The position numbers and the translations under genes were made by a program. Source: Desulfatibacillum sp. (GTDB lineage: Bacteria; Desulfobacterota; Desulfobacteria; Desulfobacterales; Desulfatibacillaceae). Taken from it: 64,000 bases of DNA. A model generated the notes under the pieces. That model saw nothing but the letters and a program-made list of their open reading frames with translations. It searched no databases and was not told the origin of the DNA. The number at the start of each line of letters is the position of its first letter. Position 1 is the first letter of the stretch. Positions 28,364 to 37,487 of this stretch are shown here, in pieces. The stretch is taken from assembly GCA_016342355.1 (NCBI GenBank), contig JAEINP010000005.1, positions 62,001 through 126,000 on the forward strand, in the 5' to 3' direction.

Positions 28364-29179
28364 ATGTCTGACTCAGACATACCCATTGTGCTTTCCATCG
28401 CCGGATCCGACTCCGGGGCCGGGGCCGGAATTCAGGCGGATCTGAAAACCCTTACCGCTCTGGGGGTTTATGGAACCACTGCCATCACCGCCATCACGGC
28501 CCAGAACACCCTGGGCGTTTCGGACTGGTGGGAAGTCCCCCCGGACATGGTGGCGGCCCAGATTCGGGCGGTGGTTTCAGATATGGGCGCGGATGCAGTG
28601 AAAACCGGCATGTTGGGCGGGCCGGAAACCGTCCGGGTGGTTGCCCGGGAGATTCGGGAACTGGGGCTAAAGAACGTGGTCGTGGACCCGGTGATGAAGG
28701 CCAAGGGCGGAAAGGCGCTGTTGTTGCCCGAATCCCGGAAAGTTTTGGTGGAGGATCTTTTTCCCCTGGCCAGGGTGGTTACCCCCAACCTGGATGAAGC
28801 GTCAGAATTACTGGGCCGGGTTGTCAATGATTTGTCGCTGATGAAAGAGGCCGCCAGGGCCATCCACGGAATGGGGGCGGATTTTGTGGTGGTCAAGGGG
28901 GGCCATCTGGACGGGGAGCCCTATGACCTGTTGTTTGACGGCAGGGATTTTTTTGAGTTTTCAGGCAAACGTTTTTCCACGCCTCATTCCCACGGAACCG
29001 GATGCACCTTTGCTTCGGCCATAGCCGCGGGGCTGGCGCACGGAATGGAAGTCAGGGAGGCGGTGTTCCGGGCCAAGGAGTTCATAACCCGGGCCATCAG
29101 ACATGGTTTGCCCTTGGGTAAAGGACATGGGCCCGTGAATCATTTTCCTGATTTGTTAGGAGAGGGGGAATATAAATAA
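28364..29179 (+). CDS. thiD: Hydroxymethylpyrimidine/phosphomethylpyrimidine kinase
   Basis: ThiD phosphorylates hydroxymethylpyrimidine (HMP) and HMP phosphate in thiamine synthesis and salvage. The 271-residue ribokinase-fold protein has the N-terminal SIAGSDSGAGAGIQADLKT motif, TAITAITAQNT, VKTGMLG, VVDPVMKAKGG and the C-terminal anion hole HSHGTGCTFASAIAAGLA. AAGGTG precedes the ATG. It probably shares a transcript with uvrC. Its stop lies 2 bases from the stop of the convergent regulatory gene. Confidence 0.95.
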   Translation: MSDSDIPIVLSIAGSDSGAGAGIQADLKTLTALGVYGTTAITAITAQNTLGVSDWWEVPPDMVAAQIRAVVSDMGADAVKTGMLGGPETVRVVAREIRELGLKNVVVDPVMKAKGGKALLLPESRKVLVEDLFPLARVVTPNLDEASELLGRVVNDLSLMKEAARAIHGMGADFVVVKGGHLDGEPYDLLFDGRDFFEFSGKRFSTPHSHGTGCTFASAIAAGLAHGMEVREAVFRAKEFITRAIRHGLPLGKGHGPVNHFPDLLGEGEYK

Positions 29180-29181
29180 AA

Positions 29182-30753
29182 TCAACGGACTGCAATAGAG
29201 CCCGGCCCTTGGGTCCTGGCATCGTTAATGGCTTTTGTGGCTCGTTCCATCCATTCTTTGGATGTTTCCGGCGCGCCTCCCGTATGTTCGCTAATTCCGG
29301 CGGAAATGATCAGGCTGATTGTTTTTCCAAACCAGTCAAAAGGGTTTTGCTCCAGGCAATCAGATACGGCGCGGCACCATTCCACAGCCTGGGCTTTATT
29401 TCTTCCGGGTAAAAGGACTGTAAACTGGTTTCCCTGGATTCGGGAAGGCAAGTCTTCCCGGGAGGCTTGTTTTCTGAGTTGTTTCCCCAGAAGGGAAATG
29501 GCTTGATTCAACGCTTTGGCCCCAAATTTTTCCTGAATGTAATTCCCATTTTCCAAATAAACGACGCTGATGCAGGAGGTGCGGTTCATTTTTTCAGACC
29601 GGGGAATTTCCTTTTCAATGGCGCGGTTTATGATGAGGTTGGTGACAAGGTTTGTGAGGTCGTCTTTTAAGGCCACTTGTTTTAATTGTTTTTGGGAATT
29701 TTCGGCCTTATCCCGAAAGTAGGCCACTTCGCAGGCCTGGGTCAAGCCCTGAAGGCATTCCGAATCGGATGCCCATGCAGGAATCACCCCATCCACCCGG
29801 ACATCATTCACAATCCTGTATGCCATGGGCAGGCGCCCCAACTCAGCCACCAGGACTACGGTTTTTTCCTCTTGTTTGGCGTTATTTACCCATGCTTCCC
29901 AGTCATGCTCCGGGGAGAATTCGGCAAGAACCAAGTCTGTTTCGGGGGGGATTGATTTTTCCAACGCCCTGGCAAGGGAGATTTTATCATAAGGCTCCAG
30001 GACCTTGGAAAGGTGGACGAGTTTCCGGGAATCCGTTCCTGCAAACAAAATGTTCAGGGACCGTGCATCATTTTCAAATGGGCTGTCGCATACCCAGTAG
30101 TCATGACGCAAATCCTGGAGTTTTTTTATGATATTGGCAATTTTATCGCCGGATTCGTCAACCCGCTCAATATACCGTAAAATCTTTTCCAAGTCGCCCC
30201 GGTTCATATTCACCAATTCAATATGGCCGAGGAGGCTGGTCAGAGGCTGATTGACCTCATGGGCTTCCACTCCAATCATACTGATGATGTGTCCCAGCCT
30301 GCGGGCCATTTCCCTGTCTTCCCTGTACAGATTGAACTGGGCATGGGATCTTTCCATGTCCATTATGAGGGAATGCTTTTCCATGGCATGGGCAAAGAGC
30401 AATTCCAGGCTTATGGTATTGGCCTGGTTTTTGTGCATGCGACTGCAGACTCCGGGTTCGGGCTGATTTTGTGTGGTATCGTCATCCAGGAGCGCCAGGG
30501 GGATACTATGGATTCTGGCCAGAATTTTTTCCTCGGAAGAGGGGGGGTGATCCAGAAGAATGGCCCGGGATGGGTATCTGGCGAAAAGAACGCCAGCTTC
30601 TTCCGGAGTCCCGGTCAATCCGGAGCATTCCACCACAGTGGATCTTTCCAGCATGCGGACCAGGGATTCACCCAGGTTATGGTTTTTTGCCAGGATGATG
30701 ATTTTATGCATTTGAGCAGGCGTATGAGAAGCCGTTTGATAGGCGCCGGCCAT
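29182..30753 (-). CDS. Degenerate signalling protein: receiver-like, HisKA-like, receiver-like, GGDEF-like
   Basis: A 523-residue soluble protein that reads as a patchwork of signalling domains. A receiver-like alpha/beta domain spans about 16-125, followed by a histidine-kinase dimerisation-like segment (about 150-215; H165 in EAHEVNQPLTSLLGH) with no ATPase domain after it. A second receiver-like domain (233-345) and a GGDEF-like domain (360-520) beginning DDLTNLVTNLIINRAIE complete it. In the last domain the GGDEF loop appears to be QGNQF (440-444), so cyclase activity is not expected. GGGAGG is upstream of the ATG. It may be a scaffold or a nucleotide/phosphate sensor. The domain reading is moderate; the overall role is unknown. 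Confidence 0.75.
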   Translation of the reverse strand: MAGAYQTASHTPAQMHKIIILAKNHNLGESLVRMLERSTVVECSGLTGTPEEAGVLFARYPSRAILLDHPPSSEEKILARIHSIPLALLDDDTTQNQPEPGVCSRMHKNQANTISLELLFAHAMEKHSLIMDMERSHAQFNLYREDREMARRLGHIISMIGVEAHEVNQPLTSLLGHIELVNMNRGDLEKILRYIERVDESGDKIANIIKKLQDLRHDYWVCDSPFENDARSLNILFAGTDSRKLVHLSKVLEPYDKISLARALEKSIPPETDLVLAEFSPEHDWEAWVNNAKQEEKTVVLVAELGRLPMAYRIVNDVRVDGVIPAWASDSECLQGLTQACEVAYFRDKAENSQKQLKQVALKDDLTNLVTNLIINRAIEKEIPRSEKMNRTSCISVVYLENGNYIQEKFGAKALNQAISLLGKQLRKQASREDLPSRIQGNQFTVLLPGRNKAQAVEWCRAVSDCLEQNPFDWFGKTISLIISAGISEHTGGAPETSKEWMERATKAINDARTQGPGSIAVR

Positions 30754-31189
30754 GTAGACAACCTCCCTTAGAGAATCGGTTCTGGAATACAGTAGTTATT
30801 GTATGCAAAAACTATCCCAAAATGAATGAGATTAGATTTCCATTGACTGTCTGAGCGTAAAAAACCAGGATAATATGGTACAAAACGTGATTCAAAGTAC
30901 CAGAAACCTCATGGTGCAACAAGGCTTTTCGTATGTCAGCATGCTTTGACTTGACAGCGCGCCTGAAAAAGGGGAATTTATACGTTAGCGAACAATTAAT
31001 TGCGTTCCCTTTTTTTGCAGTGTTTCTCAGGCGGGAGGAGGTTTGGAGGCCTTGAGTATCAATGGCTGGAATATATCCGTCCACTGGCAATCCGCCAAGG
31101 AGTGAGCGCCATCCAGTACAATAACCATCTGACCGATACATTATGCCAGGCTCCCTTTAACCAGTCAAATCATCAGCGGAGGACAAGTA
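30754..31189. other. Intergenic region between divergent genes
   Basis: 436 bases between two divergently transcribed genes. It must hold both promoters, but I could not fix convincing -35/-10 pairs. A CAATTAATTG palindrome followed by CGTTCCCTTTTTTT (around 30990-31017) is the only marked element. Small ORFs on both strands show no recognisable product. Confidence 0.4.
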
Positions 31190-32164
31190 ATGATTGAAAC
31201 CAAACTCACCAAGTTGCTGGGCATCAAGTACCCTATCGTAGGCGGAACCATGATGTGGATTACCACGGCTGATTTTGTGGCGGCCATTTCCAATGCAGGC
31301 GGCCTGGGTATTCTGGCTTCTGCCGTATATCCTTCCCGGGAAGAATTTGAAGTTGCCATAGACAGCATTCAGAAGCAGACCGACAAGCCCTTTGCAGTGA
31401 ATATCAACCTGTTCCCGGCCATGCGCGCTATCGACAATAATGAGTATGTGGATGTGATGGTCGACAGGGGGGTAAAGGTCGTGGAAACATCGGGCCATTC
31501 CGCTCCTGAAGAACTGTGCAAACGCTTTAAGGATGCAGGCATGACCTGGATCCACAAATGCGTGGGCGTAAAATACGCACTCAAGGTGCAGAAAATGGGC
31601 GCTGACATGGTGACCGTGGTGGGCTATGAAAACGGGGGCGCCACGGGCCGGTTGGACATATGCACCATGGTGCTGGTTCCCACAGTGGTGGACGCGGTGG
31701 ATGTACCTGTGATCGGCGGCGGCGGAATTTCGGACGGCAGGGGCATTGCCGCCATTCTGGCCCTGGGCGCTGAAGGTGTGATCATGGGCACCCGGATCAT
31801 GGCCACCATGGAATGTCCCATCCATGACAACCTTAAACAGGCCCTTGTGGGCGCTTCGGAATTGGATACCATGCTTATCATGCGCAGCATCAATGCCACC
31901 CATCGGGTGTGGGTCAATGACGCCGCAAAAAAATGCCATGACCTGGAAGAGGCCAAGGCTTCTTTTGAAGAGCTTTATGAAGTCATCAAGGGCGACAACG
32001 CCAAAAAGATGTACGACGACGGCGACCTGGATGTGGGTATTGTTTCCTGCGGTCAGGGCGTAGGCCTGACTCATGACGTTCCCACGGTGGCGGTGTTGTT
32101 CGACAGGATCATGAAAGAAGCTGAGGAGCGCATTTCCGCCCTATCCGGACAGATTGTCCGCTAA
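31190..32164 (+). CDS. Nitronate monooxygenase/FabK-family flavin oxidoreductase lacking the usual catalytic histidine
   Basis: A 324-residue TIM-barrel FMN enzyme of the 2-nitropropane dioxygenase/FabK superfamily. It has the N-terminal PIVGGTMMWIT, the FMN phosphate site VIGGGGISDGRGIAAILALGAEGVIMGTR (split about 188-216) and FAVNINLF. In typical members the EAGGH motif supplies the catalytic histidine; here the corresponding stretch is GYENGGATG with Ala151 in that place. Nitronate oxidation or FabK-type enoyl reduction may therefore be altered. It sits 67 bases upstream of a dienoyl-CoA isomerase gene, hinting at an acyl-CoA or enoyl substrate. Substrate undetermined. Confidence 0.85.
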   Translation: MIETKLTKLLGIKYPIVGGTMMWITTADFVAAISNAGGLGILASAVYPSREEFEVAIDSIQKQTDKPFAVNINLFPAMRAIDNNEYVDVMVDRGVKVVETSGHSAPEELCKRFKDAGMTWIHKCVGVKYALKVQKMGADMVTVVGYENGGATGRLDICTMVLVPTVVDAVDVPVIGGGGISDGRGIAAILALGAEGVIMGTRIMATMECPIHDNLKQALVGASELDTMLIMRSINATHRVWVNDAAKKCHDLEEAKASFEELYEVIKGDNAKKMYDDGDLDVGIVSCGQGVGLTHDVPTVAVLFDRIMKEAEERISALSGQIVR

Positions 32165-32231
32165 GTTCCCCAAAGGGCGTATGCTTGGTCATCGACCTTG
32201 TTTTTGCGTCTTGCAAGATAGGAGATATTGA

Positions 32232-33038
32232 ATGAGCGACGATATTTTGAAAGTGGAAAAGGAAGGGCACATCGCGTGGCTGGTGCTCAATAATCCCCAA
32301 AAACGCAACATCATGGGGCACGCTTTTTTTTACGGATTGATTAAAATTTTCAAAGAGTTGGATGAAGACCCGGATGTTCGGGTGGTGGTCATTCGGGCTG
32401 AGGGTAAATCATTTACCGCGGGCCTGGACCTTATGGAAGCCGCCAGTTCACTCAGCGGTGGCTCCGGGGCGGATATCAGGGAAAATCTGCGTAAGCATGT
32501 CCTGGATTTACAGGAAAGCATGAATGTCATAGAACAATGCCGCAAACCGGTTATCGCAGCGGCCTACAGCCATTGTATTGGCGGCGGTATTGACATGCTG
32601 AGCGCCTGTGACATCCGTATTTGCACCAAGGATACTGTTTTTAGCATAAGGGAGACCCGCATTGCCATCATCGCCGACTTGGGCACCTTGCAGCGCATGC
32701 CCACCCTTATCGGCCATGGAAGGTTTCGTGAACTGGCATTGACCGGCCGGGATTTTTCAGGCCAGGAAGCCCTGGACATGGGTTTTGTCACCCATCTATG
32801 CGAAGACCAGGAGGCTCTTATAGCCAAGGCCAGGGAACTGGCCAATGAAATCGCAGGCCTGGCCCCTTTGACAGTCCAGGGGGTCAAGGATGTTATCCTC
32901 CATGGCCGGGATAACGGGGTTTATCAGGGCCTGCGTTATGTGGCCCAAAAGAATGCGGCCCAACTACCCTCCGAAGATGTGGTGGAAGCGGTAACCGCCT
33001 TCATGGAAAAACGCAAGCCCGTTTTCAAAGGCAAATAG
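32232..33038 (+). CDS. Crotonase-fold delta3,5-delta2,4-dienoyl-CoA isomerase-like protein
   Basis: A 268-residue member of the enoyl-CoA hydratase/isomerase superfamily. Oxyanion-hole segments are FTAGLDLMEAAS and HCIGGGIDM. Residues Asp121, Glu141 and Asp149 have exactly the spacing (+20, +28) of the three acidic residues of mammalian ECH1, and the context SACDIRICTKD...ADLGTLQRMP is strongly ECH1-like. The enzyme would therefore shift double bonds of unsaturated acyl-CoAs with odd-position bonds. The start has AGGAGAT at 32219-32225. A strong terminator follows, ending the two-gene unit with the flavoprotein. Confidence 0.88.
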   Translation: MSDDILKVEKEGHIAWLVLNNPQKRNIMGHAFFYGLIKIFKELDEDPDVRVVVIRAEGKSFTAGLDLMEAASSLSGGSGADIRENLRKHVLDLQESMNVIEQCRKPVIAAAYSHCIGGGIDMLSACDIRICTKDTVFSIRETRIAIIADLGTLQRMPTLIGHGRFRELALTGRDFSGQEALDMGFVTHLCEDQEALIAKARELANEIAGLAPLTVQGVKDVILHGRDNGVYQGLRYVAQKNAAQLPSEDVVEAVTAFMEKRKPVFKGK

Positions 33039-33093
33039 CCAATATTCCAACCTGATTTTTCCCATAGTAAATCAGTCTGGAAATGGAGTTTTT

Positions 33094-33135
33094 AGCAGGC
33101 GCAGAAAGAGTTCTTTCTGCGCCTGCTTTTTTTTT
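33094..33135 (+). terminator. Strong rho-independent terminator
   Basis: A perfect 16-bp stem (33094-33109 with 33112-33127), a very tight turn and a run of nine T. It lies 56 bases past the isomerase stop. Confidence 0.95.
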
Positions 33136-33330
33136 GGTCACTTTTTGAATGTGGTTTTAACGTTCCCTGTTGCGTATCAGCACAGTTTCCATTCACCTGC
33201 AAAAGACTTCCAATATATTCAAGTAACCATAACTCTGGACCGTATTGATTTCCATAGTATTTCAATCGACAGGGCTACCTGCTTTCCGGTTTTAAGACAA
33301 TGCCGTTAGGATGTGCTTTGTTGTTTTTCC
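33136..33330. other. Intergenic spacer
   Basis: Together with the terminator and promoter elements on either side this makes a 362-base gap (33039-33400). The stretch itself is AT-rich, and I see no gene or structured RNA in it. Confidence 0.4.
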
Positions 33331-33346
33331 AGGCATAAAGTTTGCA
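33331..33346 (+). promoter_or_regulatory. Candidate sigma-54 promoter (-24/-12)
   Basis: AGGCAT at 33331-33336 and TTTGCA at 33341-33346 give the obligatory GG-N10-GC spacing and a TTGCA -12 element, about 55 bases before the start of the binding-protein gene. The same bases contain TAAAGTTT (33336-33343), identical to the sigma-28 -35 element, but no good sigma-28 -10 follows at the right distance. The sigma-54 reading is preferred. Confidence 0.45.
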
Positions 33347-33400
33347 TAAACAGTGATTTCAAATGTGCAGCGCAACCTTTATATTGCGGAGGAATAATTC

Positions 33401-34186
33401 ATGAAAAGAAATGTATTGAACCTGCTTTTTATGGTCCTGCTTGTCCTTTCCCTGGTTTTTACAGGAAACGCCCTGGCCGGAGACAAAAATACACGCCTCA
33501 CCACACTGGAATGGCCTCCTTATATTAGTCAAAACATTGACAGCCCAGGGTACTTGGCGGAAGTGGTCAAGGGTGCATTTAGTGAGGTGGGATACAGTAA
33601 CGCCAATTTTATTTTTCTTGAGTGGACCGAAGCAGTGCGCCTTGCCCAGGCCGGGAAAGCGGATGCGTCTTTTCCCGAATACTTTTCCACCGACCGAGAG
33701 AAGGACTTTGAATTCAGCGATGCCATGCCTGGCGGCGCGTTGGCCCTTGCCAAACTCAAAGGAAGTAATGTGACCTACACGGGACAGGTTCAGGATCTCA
33801 AACCATACAAGCTGGGGGTAGTGGCAGGTTATATAAACACGGAAGCCATAGATTCCGCAGATTTTATAACCAAGGTGGAATCTGAAGACGACTCCGTGAA
33901 TCTAAAGAATCTCATTGCAAAAAAAGTGGATGTGATCGTCATAGACAGGTTGGTGGCAGATATGCTTTTGCAGGGGACGTTTTTTTCCCGTTTTGCCGAC
34001 AAAGTGGATTTTTTGGAACCTATTTTAGAAGTGAAACCCTTGTTCCTGGCCTTTTCGAAAAACAGTCCCAACATGCCTGGAGTCAAGGAGGATTTCAACA
34101 AGGGTCTATCGGCATTGAACGCCAGTGGGAAGCTGGATGCTATTTTAAAGAAATATGGTCTGGAAGGAAAAGTAGGGACAGAATAA
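33401..34186 (+). CDS. Periplasmic solute-binding protein (SBP_bac_3 type)
   Basis: A 261-residue protein with a signal peptide (residues 1-26, ending GNALA) and a type II periplasmic binding fold of the polar amino acid family: TTLEWPPYISQ, AEVVKGAFSEVGY, FPEYFSTDREKDFEFSDAMPG, and a C-terminal FNKGLSALNASGKLDAILKKYGL helix. A cluster 3 protein would bind an amino acid or similar small solute. No permease or ATPase gene is adjacent; instead a chemoreceptor follows after about 100 bases. It may therefore serve sensing rather than transport. GGAGGA precedes the ATG. Confidence 0.88.
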   Translation: MKRNVLNLLFMVLLVLSLVFTGNALAGDKNTRLTTLEWPPYISQNIDSPGYLAEVVKGAFSEVGYSNANFIFLEWTEAVRLAQAGKADASFPEYFSTDREKDFEFSDAMPGGALALAKLKGSNVTYTGQVQDLKPYKLGVVAGYINTEAIDSADFITKVESEDDSVNLKNLIAKKVDVIVIDRLVADMLLQGTFFSRFADKVDFLEPILEVKPLFLAFSKNSPNMPGVKEDFNKGLSALNASGKLDAILKKYGLEGKVGTE

Positions 34187-34283
34187 TACTTCATGCTTAA
34201 ATCAGCGGTTATGTGTTTGGTTTTAAACCCGGCTGCAACAAGAGTTCATGCCACAGCCAAAATAGGATTATGAGGATTTGAGA

Positions 34284-36473
34284 ATGAAAATCAAGAGTAT
34301 TCAACTGAAGATAGCTTTGTCAGCAGGCCTGTGCATTTTCTTTCTTGCTGGAGTGATCGTGGCCTTTTTCGGTTACAACATGCAAGTCACCGCTATTCAG
34401 GACAGGAAAGATGCCGTAGAAAGGGGTGTTAGTGATGTTGGGGTGGTCGGAGACCAGATCGCGGTAAAAGTCCAGGCGGATCTTAATCATGCCATGAGTT
34501 TGGCCCGTTCTCTGGCCCAAATCCTGACAGGTGTGAAAGACCCTGAAAAACCCCTGAAAATCTACCGCGACGAAACCAGCTCCATTCTCAAGACCATACT
34601 GATAAACAATCCGAAATTGTTAGGCGTGTATACGGCGTGGGAGCCGGATGCCTTTGACGGCCTGGATGATCTGTATACAGGTACCGAGGGACATGATCAA
34701 ACAGGACGGTATATTCCCTATTGGTACAGAACCGAGGCTGGAGAAGCAGCTTTGGAACCCCTGGTAAGCTATGATGTGGATGGTGACGGGGATTATTACC
34801 AACTACCCAAAAAACTGGGCCATGAATGCCTTATTGAGCCCTATTTGTATGAAATCGCCGGCAAGCAGGTTTTGCTTACCTCGCTGGTGGTGCCTATTAT
34901 TGTGGATGGTGTTTTTTACGGCATTGCCGGTGTGGACCTAAAACTAGACACCCTCCAGGTGACTGTGGATGATGTGGAAAACATATATGGTGGGACTGGC
35001 TGGATTTCTCTTGTAAGCAACAGCGGTTCTCTGGTTGGCGTGACCAACAAACCCGGACTGGCTGGTAAACATATGAAGGAAATTCATAAGGATTGGGAAG
35101 AGGATTATGGTTTTGTCAAAGATGGAATCCGGGAAGTGTCAGATGACGAAGGAAATATTGCCGGGTTCATCCCCATTAATATAGGTCAGACCGGAACGCC
35201 TTGGAGCGTGAATGTAAATGTCCCGGAGCAAGTCGTGACAGCCAAGGCCGATGCAAAAATGGCCCAGGACAGAAAAAAGCTCCTGCAAATCGTAGGTATT
35301 AGCCTGGGTTTGACCCTGGCGGCCCTTGTCCTTATGTGGTGGGTTTCCGCCCGCATCGCCCGTCCCATTCGCAAAGCCTCGTCTTTGATGGACCGGATTT
35401 CCGTAGGCGACCTCAGCGCCAAGGCGGAAATCCAGGGCTATGACGAAGTGGCGGCCATGGGAGCGTCTATTGACAGCTTCATTGACAATATGCGTGCCTT
35501 CCTGGCTTTGCTGAAAGAAGTGGCCAACGGCAATCTTACGGTCAGGTTTCCCTTTCGGGATGAAAAGGACTCCATTACTCCTGTTGCTCAGCAGATGGTG
35601 GACGCCCTGCATACCCTTGCCAGCGAGGTGAATACGGCAGCCGAGCAGGTACACGCCGGCTCCAACCAGATTTCATCCGCCAGTCAGTCATTGTCCCAAG
35701 GCGCAACCGAGCAGGCGGCCTCCTTGGAGGAAATCACCGCGTCCATGTCGGAAATCGCCAATCAGGCCAAGGGGAATGCGGAAAACGCCAGAGAAGCCAA
35801 CACTATCGCCCATTCCGTCCGGGAATCCGGAGAAAAAGGCAATGAACAAATGAGCGTCATGGTTCACTCCATGGACGGCATAGAGAAGGCCAGCAAAGAC
35901 ATTTCCAAAATCATCAAGGTAATTGATGACATTGCCTTCCAAACCAACTTGTTGGCCCTCAATGCCGCAGTGGAAGCAGCCAGGGCGGGCAAGCATGGCA
36001 AGGGATTTGCCGTGGTGGCCCAGGAAGTGCGGGCTTTGGCCTCCCGTAGCGCCAAGGCTGCGGCGGAAACCTCGGTGCTGATTGAGGATTCCATTAAGCG
36101 GGTGGCCAACGGGTCTGAGGTCGCCAACCAGACCGAAGAAATCATCCGGGAAATTCTGGAAGGAATTCAGAAAGTGACCAACCTGGCTGGTGAAATTGCG
36201 GAAGCCTCCAATGAACAGGCCCAGGGGGCATCCCAAATCAACCAGGCCCTTGGTCAGATTGACTCCGTGACTCAGCAAAACACGGCCAATGCCGAGGAAA
36301 CCGCATCTTCCGCCCAGGAACTTTCTGCCCAGGCCTCCACCTTAAAGGCCCAAATAGGCAGGTTCCAGGTGAGTGATGTGCGCCAAGCTCGGCCAGCGGG
36401 TCCTGTTCGCGTGGAGAGCCGTACTCCTAAATATGTTCCCATGCTTGAAGCCGCAGATGATTCCTGGGGCTAA
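34284..36473 (+). CDS. Methyl-accepting chemotaxis protein with periplasmic Cache-type sensor
   Basis: A 729-residue chemoreceptor. TM1 is at about 10-30 and a large periplasmic double-Cache-like sensor at about 35-325 ([45 protein letters not shown]). TM2 is at about 333-353, followed by HAMP segments and a long coiled-coil signalling domain. The conserved hairpin tip is [21 protein letters not shown]. No CheR-binding pentapeptide is seen at the C-terminus. ATG 34284 is preferred over TTG 34278 because TGAGG (34271-34275) is eight bases upstream. It signals to CheA/CheW encoded elsewhere; its pairing with a binding protein suggests small-molecule taxis. Confidence 0.95.
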   Translation: MKIKSIQLKIALSAGLCIFFLAGVIVAFFGYNMQVTAIQDRKDAVERGVSDVGVVGDQIAVKVQADLNHAMSLARSLAQILTGVKDPEKPLKIYRDETSSILKTILINNPKLLGVYTAWEPDAFDGLDDLYTGTEGHDQTGRYIPYWYRTEAGEAALEPLVSYDVDGDGDYYQLPKKLGHECLIEPYLYEIAGKQVLLTSLVVPIIVDGVFYGIAGVDLKLDTLQVTVDDVENIYGGTGWISLVSNSGSLVGVTNKPGLAGKHMKEIHKDWEEDYGFVKDGIREVSDDEGNIAGFIPINIGQTGTPWSVNVNVPEQVVTAKADAKMAQDRKKLLQIVGISLGLTLAALVLMWWVSARIARPIRKASSLMDRISVGDLSAKAEIQGYDEVAAMGASIDSFIDNMRAFLALLKEVANGNLTVRFPFRDEKDSITPVAQQMVDALHTLASEVNTAAEQVHAGSNQISSASQSLSQGATEQAASLEEITASMSEIANQAKGNAENAREANTIAHSVRESGEKGNEQMSVMVHSMDGIEKASKDISKIIKVIDDIAFQTNLLALNAAVEAARAGKHGKGFAVVAQEVRALASRSAKAAAETSVLIEDSIKRVANGSEVANQTEEIIREILEGIQKVTNLAGEIAEASNEQAQGASQINQALGQIDSVTQQNTANAEETASSAQELSAQASTLKAQIGRFQVSDVRQARPAGPVRVESRTPKYVPMLEAADDSWG

Positions 36474-36484
36474 AGAGACTATTT

Positions 36485-36526
36485 AACCGGCCCTGTGAGG
36501 TTCAACCCATGCAGGGCCGGTTTTTA
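36485..36526 (+). terminator. Rho-independent terminator
   Basis: A perfect 11-bp stem (36485-36495 with 36512-36522) with a TTTTTATT tail, immediately after the chemoreceptor stop. Confidence 0.93.
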
Positions 36527-36856
36527 TTCCTCCGCCATATGTTTTCTATAACGCACCTATCCCTGGTTTTGTTGTACACACTCATCTCCATTCATGCCCC
36601 TTTTTCTGTGAGAAGCCCCTTGTTCGTTTTCGGGAGAAAGAGGTTGCGCGGGCACTGCCTCCCATGTAATATGTCCGATTGAACCCAGGACTTTAAGGGT
36701 AAGATACGGCAGGCTTGGGAGCGTATCGGAAATTTTTGGACAGTCTCGTGGTTTAGCGAAACATGCCCAAAGGGTTTTCCAGGCCCTTTGAATTTGTCTG
36801 CAGAATGCATGAAATTAAAGAGTGATTAACCGCAAGCACAGCAAAATGGAAAAATT
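36527..36856. other. Intergenic spacer
   Basis: 330 bases between a terminator and the next gene. It should hold the promoter of the six-gene module that follows, but no clear -35/-10 pair or structured element was found. A 72-codon minus-strand ORF here has no recognisable features. Confidence 0.4.
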
Positions 36857-37429
36857 ATGAAACCCTGGTTAATAGTAGGCGGTTTATTTGCAGCTGGTTT
36901 GATCCTGGCTTATGCCGTGGGTAAAACCCTTGTGATTGCTTTGGTGGGAGGTATTTCGGGCGGGGCGGTAGGCGCTTTGATCGCCTATTTCCTCCTGCAA
37001 CGAGATAAACAATCGGCAGCGCCCGCGCCGGAACCCCAATCTCCCGTGGATCCCACCATCCCCCTGTTGGAAAGTCTGGTAGGGCTCAATGTGGCAATCC
37101 GGGAACAAGCCCTGCCTTTGCAGGCCTTGGAAACCACGGAACGGGTCATCGATAAGTTGAGGGAATTATTGCCTGAAATGAACGAAAACTACCGGGGTAA
37201 CGATCTCACCTGGGAGGTAAACCGGTCTGCCGAGGATTATCTGGTGCGTGTCGTCAAGCCATACATGGCTTTGAACTCCGGAGACAGGCAAGATCGCATG
37301 GAGGAATTCCTCCAGGGGTTAAGCAGCCTGGAAACCGCCCTGGACGAGGTGCTGGATGTGGTTCGAAACCACAAACAGGGAGAATTTTCCGTTAAGGCTA
37401 AATTTCTCAACGCCCGTTTTGCCAGGTAA
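36857..37429 (+). CDS. Small membrane protein of unknown function, first gene of the DUF350/DUF4178 module
   Basis: A 190-residue protein with two close N-terminal hydrophobic helices (about 4-22 and 25-47, Gly/Ala-rich), a Pro-rich linker (53-67) and a cytoplasmic helical domain that is mostly coiled-coil-like. I do not recognise the family. It begins a co-directional run of six genes reaching the aminopropyltransferase, with 58 bases before the next gene. Inferred role: an inner-membrane component of that module. The ribosome site is weak. Confidence 0.7.
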   Translation: MKPWLIVGGLFAAGLILAYAVGKTLVIALVGGISGGAVGALIAYFLLQRDKQSAAPAPEPQSPVDPTIPLLESLVGLNVAIREQALPLQALETTERVIDKLRELLPEMNENYRGNDLTWEVNRSAEDYLVRVVKPYMALNSGDRQDRMEEFLQGLSSLETALDEVLDVVRNHKQGEFSVKAKFLNARFAR

Positions 37430-37487
37430 CATAAATGGAAAGCAACTTTTCGGATTTCGGAATCAAGAACCAATACGAGGTTGAATA

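Noticed and set aside
30812-31141. Minus-strand frame of 109 codons in a divergent intergenic region
   Set aside because: No ribosome site, no motif, and it lies where both promoters must be.
31157-32074. Minus-strand frame of 305 codons over the flavoprotein gene
   Set aside because: Shadow of a gene with complete FMN-binding motifs; no plausible start signal.
33136-33400. Possible riboswitch before the binding-protein gene
   Set aside because: No known aptamer core was recognised, and the region ends in a sigma-54-like promoter too close to the start for a long leader.
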